64,000 nucleotides of DNA from assembly GCA_907163375.1 (NCBI GenBank), contig CAJQUW010006362.1, positions 124,001 through 188,000 on the forward strand. Direction: 5' to 3'. Origin of the DNA: Prostheceraeus crozeri. Taxonomy: Eukaryota; Platyhelminthes; Polycladida; Euryleptidae. The notes under the pieces were generated by a model that saw nothing but the letters and a program-made list of their open reading frames with translations, was not told where the DNA came from and ran no database searches. Positions within the stretch are counted from its first letter, which is position 1. Each line of letters opens with the position of its first letter. The position numbers and the translations under genes are program-made. Positions 1 through 11,277 of this stretch are shown piece after piece.

Positions 1-192
1 AAATGTCTCGGAATTTCCTGATCAGATTTTATCCTTAATCTCAATCGACCATCACTATCCTTCAGACGGACTGATGCCTCATCAGACCAGACAACCCGAT
101 CCCATTGATTTTGCCGAGTGACGCATAGTCCCCTAGTCATGACCCTAGTTCTAGCAAGGCTGACACTTTGCCTTTTGTGAATGCGATCTCGT
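1..192 (-). pseudogene. Tc1-type transposase fragment, cut by the window edge
   Basis: The reverse strand reads continuously through RDRIHKRQSVSLARTR, then QWDRVVWSDEASVRL and DGRLRLRIK. This matches the Tc1 transposase stretch around the first catalytic aspartate (V-W/F-S-D-E), followed by the DGR...VWR-like segment. The C-terminal half would lie beyond position 1. A stop closes the frame at its upstream end near 194. No terminal repeat is in view, so I cannot say whether a full element continues outside. It is distinct from the two mariner-like elements at 8.8 and 14.3 kb. Confidence 0.7.
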
Positions 193-2564
193 TATTGTTC
201 ATTTGTGCTTTGTATTGTCTTCAACCGTAAGAGATAGATTGCTAGCTGAAAGCAATCAGGAGTGCTGCCAACACCACCGCAACGAAGTCAGGAAGCTATG
301 GAACATGAAGTCCAGTTAATCACATGTAGCAGTTACATTATTGTTGATGAATAATGGTGCTATACTGGCTCTGATTGACCGATTTTCTTTATTTTTATTT
401 TGCTTGATAGCTTTTGGCTTGTAGAACAACATATTACATAACAAAGGAAACAAATGTAATTTTATAAGAGTGAGGTATGATTTTGTGTAACATTGCTAAA
501 TGAAGATCAAATTATCTACTAGTTTTTTATCTATAACAGGAAAACAACTCAATATTCATGCTTGAAATTTCCAACAATGATATTAGTAAGCACAAGTGAC
601 ATATCTTCCAAATTTCAGAGAAATTCGTTCAAGTTTGGCGGAGTTAGACAAAGTTGAAGTTAAGGCGATGTTTAAGGGTGATCCATTTTTTATGAAACAA
701 TCTGTATTATCATCCAAGTTGTGGAGGCAGGGTAAACCAGATGTTCAGTTATGAAAAATCACAAGTCATTGCGAAGCACAATGTATTTCGGTTATCACCT
801 GTGAGCATGGTCACGCTCTGAATTCACAAAATCATGTCACAATCTAAATAAATAAACAAAATTTACAGTGATTGAATTCCAATAATAACAATTCTATTAT
901 CATATTAAATCAATATATTTCAATACATAATTAATCAATTATGAAAATTGTTCCAATCTCTTATCATATTATGTATAATCATTTTATCATACTATTACAC
1001 ATTATTATCCTGTAATAACAATTTATAGTGAATGATGAAATTTATTAGTTCACGCATGATCGATGAATTAGCAATAGTCAATAAACGTTCGAAATCTCAA
1101 TGAAATGACAAAACAGAATTACTAACTAGATTTACTACAATCTAAAGGTCAAAAATAAAATGAAGAAAGGTTGAAACAAAACGAGAGTCAAGAAAAAGAT
1201 ACCTTAAAGGACTTCAGACCAAGCAGTTCCAGTATTCCTTTCACACTTGTCTACACATTTACGAACTTCTTTGACCATAAGGACTCTTTAATGAGCCGTT
1301 TATGGTAAAGCGGCTCCTGGTCTACAACTTCCGAAGATGTAGCGGTATTCCTCACATTACGTCCTTGCTACTTTGCTGCTCTTGAGCTCTCTCCAAAGCA
1401 TGACATGATCAGGAGTACAGTTGAGGCGATAAACAACACATTTGCGGAGTTGATCCGGGCTTGAAACGATGCGGCTGCAAATTTTGAAGACCAGCCGACC
1501 GGCTAATTTAATTAGGCCCATGTCAACCGTTGGCGACATTCGTTCTAATTGTTTAGTCAATCAATTTGAATATCAAATTGAATGTAAATGTAGCATCATT
1601 TGAGAGTATCTATACGTGTGTAGTGTGACATAAATGTTGCGAGCTATTTTTTAAGTAATTAAATAGAGGATTACCTGCAATTTGATGTAGATTCTAGAAT
1701 CCTATATTCTAGCCTGCATGAATTTTGTAAGCATTGTGTATATCTAGCACGTGGAGTTTAGCGATACAATGGATTCCAATGCAACATGGGGCTTGCTACC
1801 CGATCAGTTGACAATGGATCGCAGATTTGAGCTGATCATAAAAATCATAACAAACGGACTGCAACGGAAAAATCGAACAACTATTGTTTTCAAACGTTGA
1901 TCTAGTTGTAATGGTGTATTATTATCTCACTATCCTACTAGACACTGTCATTGCAACAATTCATTTTGAGTGCAAACCTATGAAGAAGAACATCGTTCAC
2001 CCGAATTTACAAATGATGTCAAAGATCTTAGATTATTAAACATGCGGATGATCTTACACTATGCATGCCAATTCATAAAGACTGTCAAAGATCAGCACAT
2101 CTATAAAATTCACGAAGCCAACACAGAATGGTCGGCTATTCACAGTCTACCCATCAATACGAAGAATAATGCAAAAGCCGAACTATCGCAAAGCGGAAGA
2201 ATACTCCCATCGTGAATTTACCGAATATCGAAAACGTGGATAAAATAAACATTCTTGGTGTTGCGTTCAACAATAAAAGTACTTGATCTGCATCCTCATG
2301 ATCCTTGATAGCATGTTCATTTCTTTTATTGGTTGGAATGACCAAGAAAGATATGTCCCGACTGATGGTGCTTCAAAACCGTCAATGCACACATACAGTG
2401 TATAATTTCTATCGACGTTCTTTCTTTTAGCTTTTTCATGCCTTCTCTTTCATGTATCTTTTTATCAAATTATGTAAAGTAGGATTGACGTGTTAGCGAA
2501 ATTACGCTTAAGAAAAACTCTCTTGAAATTGAAACAGAATCTATAGAATCTCAATATTTTTCAG
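193..2564. other. No recognised gene
   Basis: This AT-rich stretch holds only short open frames (1357-1560 minus, 1970-2215 plus) that I do not recognise. It should contain the promoter and an upstream non-coding exon of the gene that starts at 2566, because a good splice acceptor (TTTTTCAG) lies one base before that ATG. I cannot place the promoter. Confidence 0.4.
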
Positions 2565-2565
2565 A

Positions 2566-2644
2566 ATGTTGTCAAGGATTTCCGCTTTCATGATGTTGGC
2601 TATCATTGTAATAGCTAAAACAGCCGACAATCCAGAGAAGCAAG
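2566..2644 (+). CDS. Exon 1 (signal peptide) of a secreted protein; joins 6667-7112
   Basis: This short exon encodes MLSRISAFMMLAIIVIAK followed by TADNPEKQ. It is a classic signal peptide: one arginine, a hydrophobic core at residues 5-17, and a plausible cleavage after VIA at residue 17. It is flanked by a splice acceptor (TTTTTCAG, ending at 2564) and a strong donor (CAAG|GTATGT at 2644/2645). The donor leaves one base of a codon (phase 1), which the acceptor at 6665-6666 completes to GAG in the open frame of exon 2. Phase-1 introns after signal-peptide exons are common in secreted animal proteins. The acceptor just before the ATG implies a further 5' non-coding exon upstream. The join is inferred from splice signals and phase and has no transcript evidence. 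Confidence 0.6.
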
Positions 2645-2970
2645 GTATGTGTTTGATGATTTCAATTATGTAATTATGCAACCCGTTTCATAAATCGTTG
2701 CACACAACACTTGAAAATCATCATTGACATTAAATAGAAGCAATTATTCTGTTACTTGCAAGAAATAAGAACGAAAATATTCCCAACGTTTCGTTGATTA
2801 CGAGTATATACTGAGAATTCTCAAGGGCATAGAAAAGATTTGCATGAACTGATTACAAAACTTAAAATCATAGAGTGGAAACTAGGCTAAAGGGAAATAA
2901 GTAAATATTCGCAAAAAACAAGACAACTAGTGCTCTAGTGCTACACAGACTGGAAAATAAAATGAAAACT

Positions 2971-3290
2971 AATTATATGCAACCGCGGTTTCACAGAATC
3001 CTTCTGTCCATTCAGATTAGGATGAAGGTTGTGGATGAAAAGCATTTTATAGATTCTTAGATCGTCTTTCTTGTATTTCTTCAAGATTTTGAAACTCTCC
3101 TTAGAAATTAGCCTACTTGGTCGCAGTTGGATTGTAGGCGATGCTAACTTATTGCAGAGTGCCGATGTTCTTCAGTTATTTGGAACAGATGTCCGGACGT
3201 GAATCCCACATAGTTTACATGGCGCGAGCCACGTTTGTATTTGCAGATAGCGTCGCTGATGTTCACAAGGAGGGACTTCTCTGCTGCGGG
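2971..3290 (-). mobile_element. Penelope-like element: GIY-YIG endonuclease fragment
   Basis: On the reverse strand one frame reads NYVGFTSGHLFQITEEHRHS, and a second reads FKILKKYKKDDLRIYKMLFI followed by HPNLNGQKDSVKPRL. This is the pattern of GIY-YIG nucleases of Penelope-like elements: YVGyT..HL.qRi.EH early, and ...iYEMLfI..lkPsLN.Q.DSi.akl at the C-terminus. Only the nuclease end survives and it is broken. It lies inside the 4-kb intron of the secreted-protein gene, antisense to it. Confidence 0.7.
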
Positions 3291-3710
3291 TTTGTTATTT
3301 AGTCTCTTTTTTTAGTCTATGTTGAGTCTCTGCTGTACTTCTCAACTGGTAGATATTGGTTTGATCAGAAGACCAATTTGCACATTGATGTTGTGAAGTT
3401 GTCGTCGTACAAAAATAGTAGGTCGTTCATCTATCAATTATTCTGTTATTTGCACAAACTTAGCATTGCTAGGCCTATAGAAAAATGTCTAAACAACATT
3501 TTGCGGGAACATTTAGCTCGTTTCTCAACAAGCAATGGACCTGCACCTGTTGCTGATTTGTCATTTATATACATCTCCATGACACATTAAAATATGTTAG
3601 CTTCAAAATTCAGAATTTGAGAATTTCAACAAAGGGCATTGTTTTTCGACAGCGTATTTAAGAAACTCCAGCACCGTTAAGATTATATTAGAACTTGATT
3701 TGCTTGAAAC

Positions 3711-4327
3711 CACAGAATTAGATTCATCTGCACGCGCTTCGGTTTCCTAGAAAGGAAGGGTTATATGTATGCAGCCTTAACATCGAAATGACGCATCACA
3801 GAATGAGACAACTTGCTCCTTCTCGAATGGATAATTCGTGTATCGCTTGCTATTGGAAATGACAAACAATAGGCTGTCAGCAGAGGACACCAGAGCCAGT
3901 GAGAGATGCGTACTTGCTGTGATATCACTTCGCACACACCAAAACACACATCGATGCCTGGCTTTGATTCAGTGTATGCACTATACAGTGAGAAATGCCG
4001 AGGAAAGAATGTGAAATCATCTAGTGAACTACAGATGTAATTTTCGTACACCTGCTACTTTCTTTAATAATAATCGGAAGGACCAACATTATGGAGAAAA
4101 CTTGTGGGCAATGATCTGAATTCTTCGAATCTGAAGGAATTTTGGCAATCGAAGCACTTTGCTGGAACTCACATTAATCCGCAAGCCACGCACGACCTTT
4201 TTCCTATCTCTGTAAGGTATTAGGAATTCCTTTTTGCCCACTTAATAGGTTCCTCGATGTGCCGTCAATTTCGTATTAATCACACTTCCAGCAAACCGAA
4301 GCAGATAAACAAAATATGAAATCTGTG
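3711..4327. mobile_element. Non-autonomous hAT element (MITE) with TSD CTTGAAAC
   Basis: The element starts CACAGAATTAGATTC and ends ...GAAATCTGTG. It is flanked on both sides by the 8-bp direct repeat CTTGAAAC (3703-3710 and 4328-4335). An 8-bp TSD and CA..TG ends are hAT hallmarks. Part of the interior (about 4070-4150) matches the reverse complement of the hAT MITE at 11462-11894, which shares the same terminal CACAGAATTAGAT, so the two belong to one family. No transposase is encoded. It sits in the intron of the secreted-protein gene. Confidence 0.75.
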
Positions 4328-4379
4328 CTTGAAACACTTTACTAGAATATAATGTTGAAATAATTATTAACTCAAAACT

Positions 4380-4721
4380 TTGTTCAAAACAGTTCCAAAT
4401 GGAAGTGATTATGTTCATCAAAAACTAAGTGAAGTTGGAGGTGTATTTTGTAACTTTAGTGACTTGACTGTGAGAACGCTCACATTTGAATATCTTAAGA
4501 CAACAAAGTCATTGTGGCGGTGGAGGGCGGAGTTCGATAGCAATAATGATGAAGCTTGGCGTGAAGGTAGAGTGAAACCTAATTGTAACTTAACTCCATT
4601 TGCCTCAGGGGATGCTATTATTGCCGCTTCGGATCATTTTATCTCACGCCTTAACGATGAACTATTGGAAGTCTCCTTTCATGATTTTCCTAACTTTTTG
4701 CTGGTTTTCTTTGAGTGGTAG
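4380..4721 (+). other. Unrecognised 113-aa open frame within the intron
   Basis: This frame encodes a fairly balanced composition (SLWRWRAEFDSNN, EAWREGRVKPNCN, DHFISRLNDELLE) that looks more protein-like than its surroundings. I recognise no family, signal peptide or membrane segment. It lies inside the intron of the 2566-7112 gene, right after the hAT MITE. It could be a mobile-element remnant, an unannotated exon or chance. Confidence 0.2.
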
Positions 4722-5309
4722 CTGGTTGCTCGTGGACCCAATATTTTGGATATAGGAGCCATACGAAAAAAATCACGACCTCAGTTTTTCGAAATTTTGG
4801 ATATTTATTTCTATTGATTATTTTAAGTTAATTTGAAACTTCTGCACTTTACCAGTTCAGGAAACATGAGTCAGTAGTCATGCTAATTAATAATCACATT
4901 CACATGTAATTTCCAAATCGTTATGATGACTGATATAATGCATGCTCTATGCACACTGCTCATCAGTACATACATGGATTCATATTTCAACACCAAGGCG
5001 AATCAGAAACTTCTTTAGTACACACGAATGTTGTTGTGAAAGCTTTTAAGATAACATTGATGCATTCAGCTACAAAACTTTTTGAAATAATTAATACAAA
5101 TCTACTTTAAAACTTAACGAATTCATTTCAAGAATTAGAAGAATACATCCATTTGCGACAATTCGAAGAAATGATGGTTTGAATTTCAAAATGCTATTTC
5201 AAGTAACAGGATTAACTTGGAATGCAAAATCGATATCACCATCGGAAGGATTTTTTAAGATCGGAGGGATCGTGTGTTATGTAAGACAATATTATAAAAG
5301 ACATCAGCC

Positions 5310-6520
5310 TTTTATATGGTCCTCATCAGCACGCTTTTCGACAGTACGAGTCTACTCAAAGTGCCCTGATAAAGATCCATGACTCTGTGACATCATATCT
5401 CAACAGTACGACCACAAGGGCAGTGCGGCTAACTTGTCTTGATCTAACGAAGGCCTTTGATAGGATGAGCCATGATATTTTGCTTTATCGTCTTGCCAAT
5501 AGCAGTGTGAATCACGGTTTCATCATCTGGCTCAAAAGTTACTTGGAAGAGCGTAAACAACGCCTGAAGGTTAATGGAATTTTTGGCCCGACAATCACCA
5601 TCCCTTCCGGAATTCCTCAGGGCTCGATTCTAAGACCTGCCCTTTTTTGCTGCCTTTATAGGTAGTTTGTGCATTTCAGCCGAATCTTCAATTGTCCTTT
5701 ATGCCGACGATATAACATTGATTGAGCCGGTATCTCGTGAACTAACTCCAAGGAATCTTAAGAAAATTGAAGAATGGCTAACGAACCACAAAATGAAGCT
5801 GAATCTAAGCAAGTCTTACCAAATTGTGTACTACCGAGGGGAGCCTGATGACGTAGCCTACAGTAATATCAGTGTGGCAAATTCTGTAAAGATTTTGGGT
5901 GTGCATTGGGATAATCGCCTTTCTTGGTCGCTTCATTTTGACCATGTTTTAAAGACGGCTTCCCAGAGATTGTATGTCCTTAGAATTCTGAAGCCTCTTA
6001 TGTCGTCTAATTTTGTGCGGTGTATCAAGCTTTTATGTGTAATTTGCTACTTTACGGCGCCCCACTATTTTCCTGGCTTCCAAAATCAATAGAAGTGAAA
6101 CTACAAAGGTTTCATCAACGCGCCCATAACTTAATTTGTGGAAAAGGTTGCGGTTGTGGTCGATTCCCTATGATATCTACAATGGTAACTGACTGTGATC
6201 TCGATCCTTCTTTGTTAAATGCGAACGACATAAAAGCCACCCTTTGCATGACCTGATACCGCCCCGACTCGAACGAAGTAATCACTTGCGACTTACCCAT
6301 GTGAACACTACCAGAAGACTGCATTCTTTCGTCCCTTGGATGTCTATTATCATGAATGAGTACATGTAATGTCTTTTCTTTACCGGTGTTATTTTTGTGT
6401 GTGTCCAGTACGCCTTGTTTGTTTGCCTACATGCTGTCTTTGCAAAATGTATGTAACTTTGCTGTACTGAATGATTTCCAATATTTCGAAATAAAACGCT
6501 TACTTACTTACTTACTTATG
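5310..6520 (+). mobile_element. 5'-truncated LINE, L2/CR1-like, reverse transcriptase part
   Basis: Successive forward frames carry the reverse-transcriptase path: QHAFRQYESTQSALIKIHD, LTCLDLTKAFDRMSHDILL, IPSGIPQGSI, IVLYADDITLIE, KILGVHWDNRLSW, then the thumb and C-terminal block YGAPLFSWLPKSIEVKLQRF with a cysteine-rich end. The frame is broken at least twice (near 5385 and 5665), so it is inactive. The 5' part with the endonuclease is missing. The 3' end is an AATAAA followed by a short (TTAC)n array at 6500-6518, typical of L2/CR1-type tails. It is inserted in sense orientation in the host intron, about 150 bp before exon 2. Confidence 0.85.
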
Positions 6521-6666
6521 TTTGGTTGGGTTATGGTTCCTCTCCACCTCCTAATACTTCACCGATTTGAAACAGCTTGAGTTAAATAGCATTTCTTACT
6601 GATTTTTACATCAGAGTTCCCATGAATTATCATTTTGTTTGACTATCATCGTTCTTTTGTCTTCAG

Positions 6667-7112
6667 AGAAAGTGAACTTGATCATGTATGTTAATGGAGC
6701 ACATAAAGGACCTATCGTTCAAAATAACTCGATGTTTGGAGGCTTCATAAAAGGCAGCCGGTGGATGAGGCTTAACAATGTCCCACTACGTCCTGGTATG
6801 CGTAGTTTCAGCGAAGTGAAGAAGGCGATACAACCTGTATATACACGAAATGTGCATGAGATTGTAGCACGAGTAGCAACGATCAATGGCACAGAGGTCG
6901 TCGCAGTAGCTGAAAATGGAACCCGCACAGTGCCGTATCAATGCAACCCATCTTGTCCTTTTTGCGATATCGATGGCAAAGAATATCGGCTTCCAGTTTA
7001 TAAGTCTACAGTCAAAATATTCAAACTCGAGAAACCTGATAAAATTCCCATCGTGGGTGGAAGCAGAAAAACAGTTCTTCAAGCAATTTGGAAGGTAGCT
7101 AGGAGTGATTGA
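6667..7112 (+). CDS. Exon 2 of a two-exon secreted protein (unrecognised family)
   Basis: The exon starts after the acceptor CTTCAG and continues the reading from exon 1 as EKVNLIMYVNGAHKGPIV. The full protein would be 174 aa, about 157 aa after signal cleavage, and basic. Visible features are two N-glycosylation sequons (INGT and ENGT), one cysteine cluster (CNPSCPFC, the only three cysteines), and a C-terminus ending WKVARSD. There is no second membrane segment. I recognise no domain. The uninterrupted frame, consistent splice phase and clean stop at 7110 argue for a real gene rather than a mobile-element remnant. No canonical AATAAA is seen shortly after the stop. A role in secretion, venom, immunity or matrix would be a guess. 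Confidence 0.62.
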
Positions 7113-7999
7113 ACAGATGTCCAATTCAATTTGAATTTTGTATATCTGTCTGAACCACATTTGCAATGTTTCCTCATAATCTGATTGAAAGAATACAGGA
7201 ATGCATATTTGTAAAACTCTTGTACTTTTCATGGATAAATGTGGCAAAGTAAAGCATTATCAATTATTCCAGATATTAGCCCAATTACATGCATGTTTAT
7301 GGTAATTGTGGTATTTATAGTAGGCACCCTCATTCTGGGCAATTCCACGAAAGCATCAACCTCGACGTTGAAGATTTCAATTGAGATTTTGATGATTTTC
7401 TTCATCAATTATGTCGAACAATACCCAAAATCACTAGAAATTGATAACGACTTGAATCTACAAACACTCTATTTGAAATGAGAGGAAATGTTGACATTAT
7501 AGTAAAATTTGGCTTACGTAACGGACGCTCGCTTTAATGAAAAATCTTAGAAACTTGCCTTCATCCACAGGCATTGGTCCCACAGGAGCTGACTGACTAA
7601 ATTTAGTGATGTTATTCTTATCTGTAGCATTATTCAAGGCAAAATTTGTGATAACGAGGTTCGAGGTAATATGGAGTAGACCTATTAGTGAAAATAGGAC
7701 AGAGTATAGGCTAGCGAGAGAAATGGTGAAATCGGAAGGAAGTGAATTTCCACGACATCTCTAGGAAAATAAGAAGTGTCAACGAATATGCCAATTAAAA
7801 AGGAAAAATAATGAGAGCGTATAGATGGCTAATGACCAAGTATGAGACGTCTGTCAAGTACCACAATCGGTCAATAAAGCCATCAAGGGAGTGAGAAGAA
7901 CCTCAAAAATCTTCAAGAACAATATTTTGTCAAAATTCTGGGACAACCAAGTCGATAAATGCTCAAGTAATATATAACGACGAACAATGAAGTAGAAAA
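7113..7999. other. 3' flank of the secreted-protein gene; nothing else recognised
   Basis: This should include the 3' UTR of the gene ending at 7112. An 80-aa forward frame at 7239-7481 with one strongly hydrophobic stretch (CMFMVIVVFIVGTLIL) is unrecognised and could be chance in AT-rich DNA. No transposon ends were found before the MITE at 8000. Confidence 0.35.
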
Positions 8000-8458
8000 C
8001 ACTAGGTGACATGCCACGCTCAATCACGCGTAATTACACATGACCCCAAACATCCGTGACTATGCGGGATATTGCTGCAATATAAGTTATATAAGTTAGT
8101 ATAGTTGGCAGTCCTGTTATATAGACTTTGGGTCTCATGCATCTGCATGTATCAGAGGCTAAACAATGTGATAGGACCTCAATTTCATGCCCAGGGAAGA
8201 CAGAACATGCTCAGCGGTTCATCTTAGTGTTTCAAGCGGCGGCGCAGACAACCGTGGACGACGCGCAAACTATAAACGCTCGCCCCCGCGTATTCAGAAA
8301 CATTTCCCATGTTTCAACAGCATCAGATCAAGTGATTTCTGACTCTTAGTGCAGCGCGCATGTACGCGGGTAGAAGAATAGAATGTCCTCAACCACGGAT
8401 GTTTGGGGTGTTCCGTAAATAGACTACGCGTGAATCACGCGTGGCATGTCAACTAGTG
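8000..8458. mobile_element. EnSpm/CACTA-type MITE, copy 1 (TSD AA)
   Basis: The ends are CACTAGGTGACATGCCACGC and, inverted, CACTAGTTGACATGCCACGC, rich in ACGCGT-type words just inside. The element is flanked by AA on both sides. CACTA termini with a 2-bp TSD fit the EnSpm/CACTA superfamily. The 459-bp body has no convincing coding region and is markedly GC-richer than its surroundings. A closely similar copy in the opposite orientation lies at 15675-16150 and an end fragment at 56097-56180. Confidence 0.72.
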
Positions 8459-8839
8459 AAGCAAAAGAAATTGCACAAAAAAGTAGAAAATTTTCATCTT
8501 TCAGACAACATTTCATGACAAGTTCCCGGTCAGAAAGATGTGTTCGTCGAGCGATCTATTCTATATAAGACCAAATTCTAAAGCGTAGCGTTGGTGAAAG
8601 TGAGCCCATACAGCGTTCAAAATTGCAACAAGCCGATATTGAGATCGTCCTTTCAAAGCTATCTCTCTCAGCCCTCGACAAGGCTTTTCTTCATCTCATC
8701 TTCAATATATATCAGCCAAAGAACATGCGCCTTAGACTATGCAACATGAGAAATTAGAGCACTATGAACTGTGTGCATACGGCCTATATATTGACATACA
8801 CTATTGTTTTGTATTCTTCTGAATGCTTCTCAATATGTA

Positions 8840-10014
8840 CGAGGGGTGATTGATAAGTTCGTGGCCTGACATAGAAAGCTTAAAGCCAGGCCATTATGCA
8901 CATGTGGATTGATACAATGGAAAGTGCTGACGGCGTATGACAAGTGATCAGTCGATCCGGTGAACTGTTGGTAAACCACAGCTACTTAACTTCAGTTACT
9001 AACTTATCAGTCAGTTAGTTAGATAAGTGTTGCGTAAGATGGATCACGTTTCAAATCGAGCTGTCATTCGTTATCTCGGCTTGAAAGGACTCACACCAAA
9101 GGAGATTCATGATGATATGGTTAGAACATTTGGTGAGAAAGCTCCGTCCTACACCACAGTCAAGAAGTGGGCTTCAAAATTCAAGCAAGGAAGAGAGAGC
9201 TTGAAAGATGATCACCGTTGTGGAAGACCAGTGACAGTGAGCACAGAAGATGTGATCGATCATGTTCAAAAGATTATTCTTGATGATCGCCGTACAACCG
9301 AACGAAAGATTGCCTTCGAACTGAAGATTTCACAAGAGCGTGTCCATAACATCATCCATCATGAACTTGGCATGAACAAAGTTTCCGCTCGATGGGTGCC
9401 ACGACTGCTCACACCAGAGAACAAACGAGCCCGCTTTCTCATCTCAAGGGACAACCTGGCGCTGTTCGTAAGAGATCCTGAAAATTTCATGGACCGGTTC
9501 ATTGCGATGGATGAGACTTGGGTTCACCACTATCAGCCAGAGTCGAAAGAACAATCGAAACAATGGAAGCACCCAGGATCACCAACTCCGCAGAAAGCCA
9601 AGGTCACCGGGTCCGCAGGAAAGGTCATGGCCTCCATTTTTTTGGGATTCGAAGGGAGTTTTGTTGTTGGACTTCCTAGAGACTGGTCGGACAATTACTG
9701 GCGAGTACTACGCTCATTTGTTGCAGCAGTTGCGAGTGCAGATCAAGATCAAGCGAAGAGGGAAGCTCACGAAAGGCGACGAAAAGGCGTGCTCTTCCCT
9801 CAAGACAATACGCCTGCTCACACCTCCGTTACCGCCATGTCTGCTCCAAGATACTCCAAAGACTCACACTTCTATGAGCAAAGGATCTACGCATTGCAGC
9901 ACCGTTTGGCTAAGTGCGTTGATTGTAGGGGCGATTGTCGAAAAATAAATGTGTATCGTATGCGAAATATGGTTTTTTTCTATATCGTGCCGCGAACTTT
10001 TCAATCGCCCCTCG
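8840..10014 (+). mobile_element. mariner element, internally deleted (TSD TA)
   Basis: The terminal inverted repeats are CGAGGGGTGATTGATAAGTT and, from the other end, CGAGGGGCGATTGAAAAGTT. TA lies at 8838-8839 and 10015-10016. The 1175-bp length is a little short of the usual 1.3 kb because of an internal deletion in the transposase gene. Terminal repeats are otherwise well kept, so the copy is fairly young and could still be moved in trans. Confidence 0.92.
9039..9948 (+). pseudogene. mariner transposase, frameshifted and missing its third catalytic Asp region
   Basis: From the ATG at 9039 (MDHVSNRAVIRYLGLKG) the frame shows the paired helix-turn-helix DNA-binding half, then the first catalytic motif MDETWVHHYQPESK. 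Near 9650 in a run of T the sense frame shifts by one base and continues as FFWDSKGVLLLDFL, then TITGEYYAHLLQQLR. In the first frame the second catalytic motif appears again as LFPQDNTPAHTS, so a compensating shift exists. The YSPDLAPSD block that carries the third Asp is absent. The sequence jumps from the PAHTS region to SHFYEQRIYALQHRLAKCVD, the normal C-terminus, implying a deletion of a few hundred bases. An earlier start at 9027 would add four residues without support. Confidence 0.88.
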
Positions 10015-10016
10015 TA

Positions 10017-10363
10017 TGATATACAGCATGTACAAAGATGTTTGAATTCTTAATTGGATAATAAAAGTGTCAATCCATAATAGACAGTGTTAGAAATAGA
10101 GGAGAAATTACTGAAAAATAAGGAAAATAATTAATGGTGTCCTTTACACTGCTTTATGGCGCAAAACTACAAAGTGAAATTGATTAAAACATAGATGCAC
10201 TATTAACGCATTAGCAATCTTCGGAAGAAATGAGCATAAGATTGTTTACAAGCATGAATTAGGAAGTGGACAGACCGAGCGTCAGTAACGGTGAAAATGC
10301 TATTGTAGAATGAAACCGGAACCATTCTATGCTTCACGAATATTATTTTCTTTAATTTTCATG
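10017..10363. other. No recognised feature
   Basis: AT-rich flank of the mariner element with no open frame or repeat I can name. Confidence 0.4.
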
Positions 10364-10412
10364 TCTCTAGTTCTAGAGTTCTAGTTCTAGTTCTAGTTCT
10401 AGTTTCTAGACG
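10364..10412. repeat. (TTCTAG)n microsatellite
   Basis: A run of imperfect then perfect TTCTAG hexamers, bounded by TTTCTAGACGG on the right. It is a simple tandem repeat with no sign of a larger element. Confidence 0.85.
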
Positions 10413-10677
10413 GCTGACATTAAACTTCTCCATTCCGGGTTCTGCAGCGGATGCTCCGGGTCCCTAGCTTTCTAAAGTATTGCTCTGGATTGCATGGAGT
10501 TGACGATGTAGGTTATTGTGCCCGAACTTTCTAGTGGCGATGTTCATAGAAGTCGGATCTCAAAGCCATCGAAGTCTAGAGTTGATGTCATTAGATAACG
10601 GGCACCTGTGTGGACTCTGAAAGCGGATCTAATTAAGAACTTCGTTTTCTTTGTCTTGAAATAACTTCTGATGTGAA

Positions 10678-11064
10678 TGATATGATGACAGCCCGTAAAA
10701 TGTAGATGTCATAATCATTGTATACCATGTATATAAGACTGATATCTTTGATAATGCCCAGAAATTCATTAACGGCCCGGAAAATTCATGGCCTGGAAAT
10801 GAAACCATAGAAATATTTCGCAACATGGCATACAATGATTATGACATCTACATTTTTCGGGTTGTCAATGGCAAATTGTCGGGCCGCTAACGCGGCCCTC
10901 TAATTTGCCATTGACGCCCTCAAAACATAGCTGTCATCATATCATTGTATGCCATGTTGCGAAATATTTCTATGATTTCATTTCCAGGCCATGAATTTTC
11001 CGGGCCGTTAATGAATTTCTGGGCATTATCAAAGATATCAGTCTTATATACATGGTATACAATG
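10678..11064. repeat. Nested foldback repeat with near-identical 122-bp arms
   Basis: The left arm (10716-10837) and right arm (10943-11064) are inverted copies that I read as identical except for one base. Between them lies a 52-bp hairpin (10864-10915) with stem GTCAATGGCAAATT and loop region GGGCCGCTAACGCGGCCC, flanked by ATGTAGATGTCATAATCAT on one side and AGCTGTCATCATATCATTGT on the other. A shortened remnant of the hairpin element (GATGACAGCCCG next to ATGTAGATGTCATAATC) also precedes the left arm. Half of the hairpin element recurs at 56393-56457. It is most likely a foldback or MITE structure. No coding potential. Confidence 0.8.
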
Positions 11065-11277
11065 CCACATGGCCTAAATTTTCATTAAGATCCCCTTGAG
11101 AGCCTGTGGACGGCATGAAAGAGAAGTATGAACGCTGATCTTGTGACTGCAGATTTATGAATTTCGCACCCATTTTACATGTCTGATCCTGAAATCCCAT
11201 TGTAAGAGATTCTAAGTAATAACATGACATTCCAGCATTCTTCGCAAAGTTAATTAGATCAAAACGAAAAATTAAAG

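Noticed and set aside
6786-7247. 153-codon reverse frame opposite exon 2 of the secreted-protein gene
   Set aside because: It has no splice or signal-peptide support, while the forward frame fits exon 1 in phase. Its Cys/Tyr-rich composition is typical of antisense frames.
8128-8349. 73-codon forward frame
   Set aside because: It lies wholly inside the CACTA-type MITE and is not kept open in the second copy.
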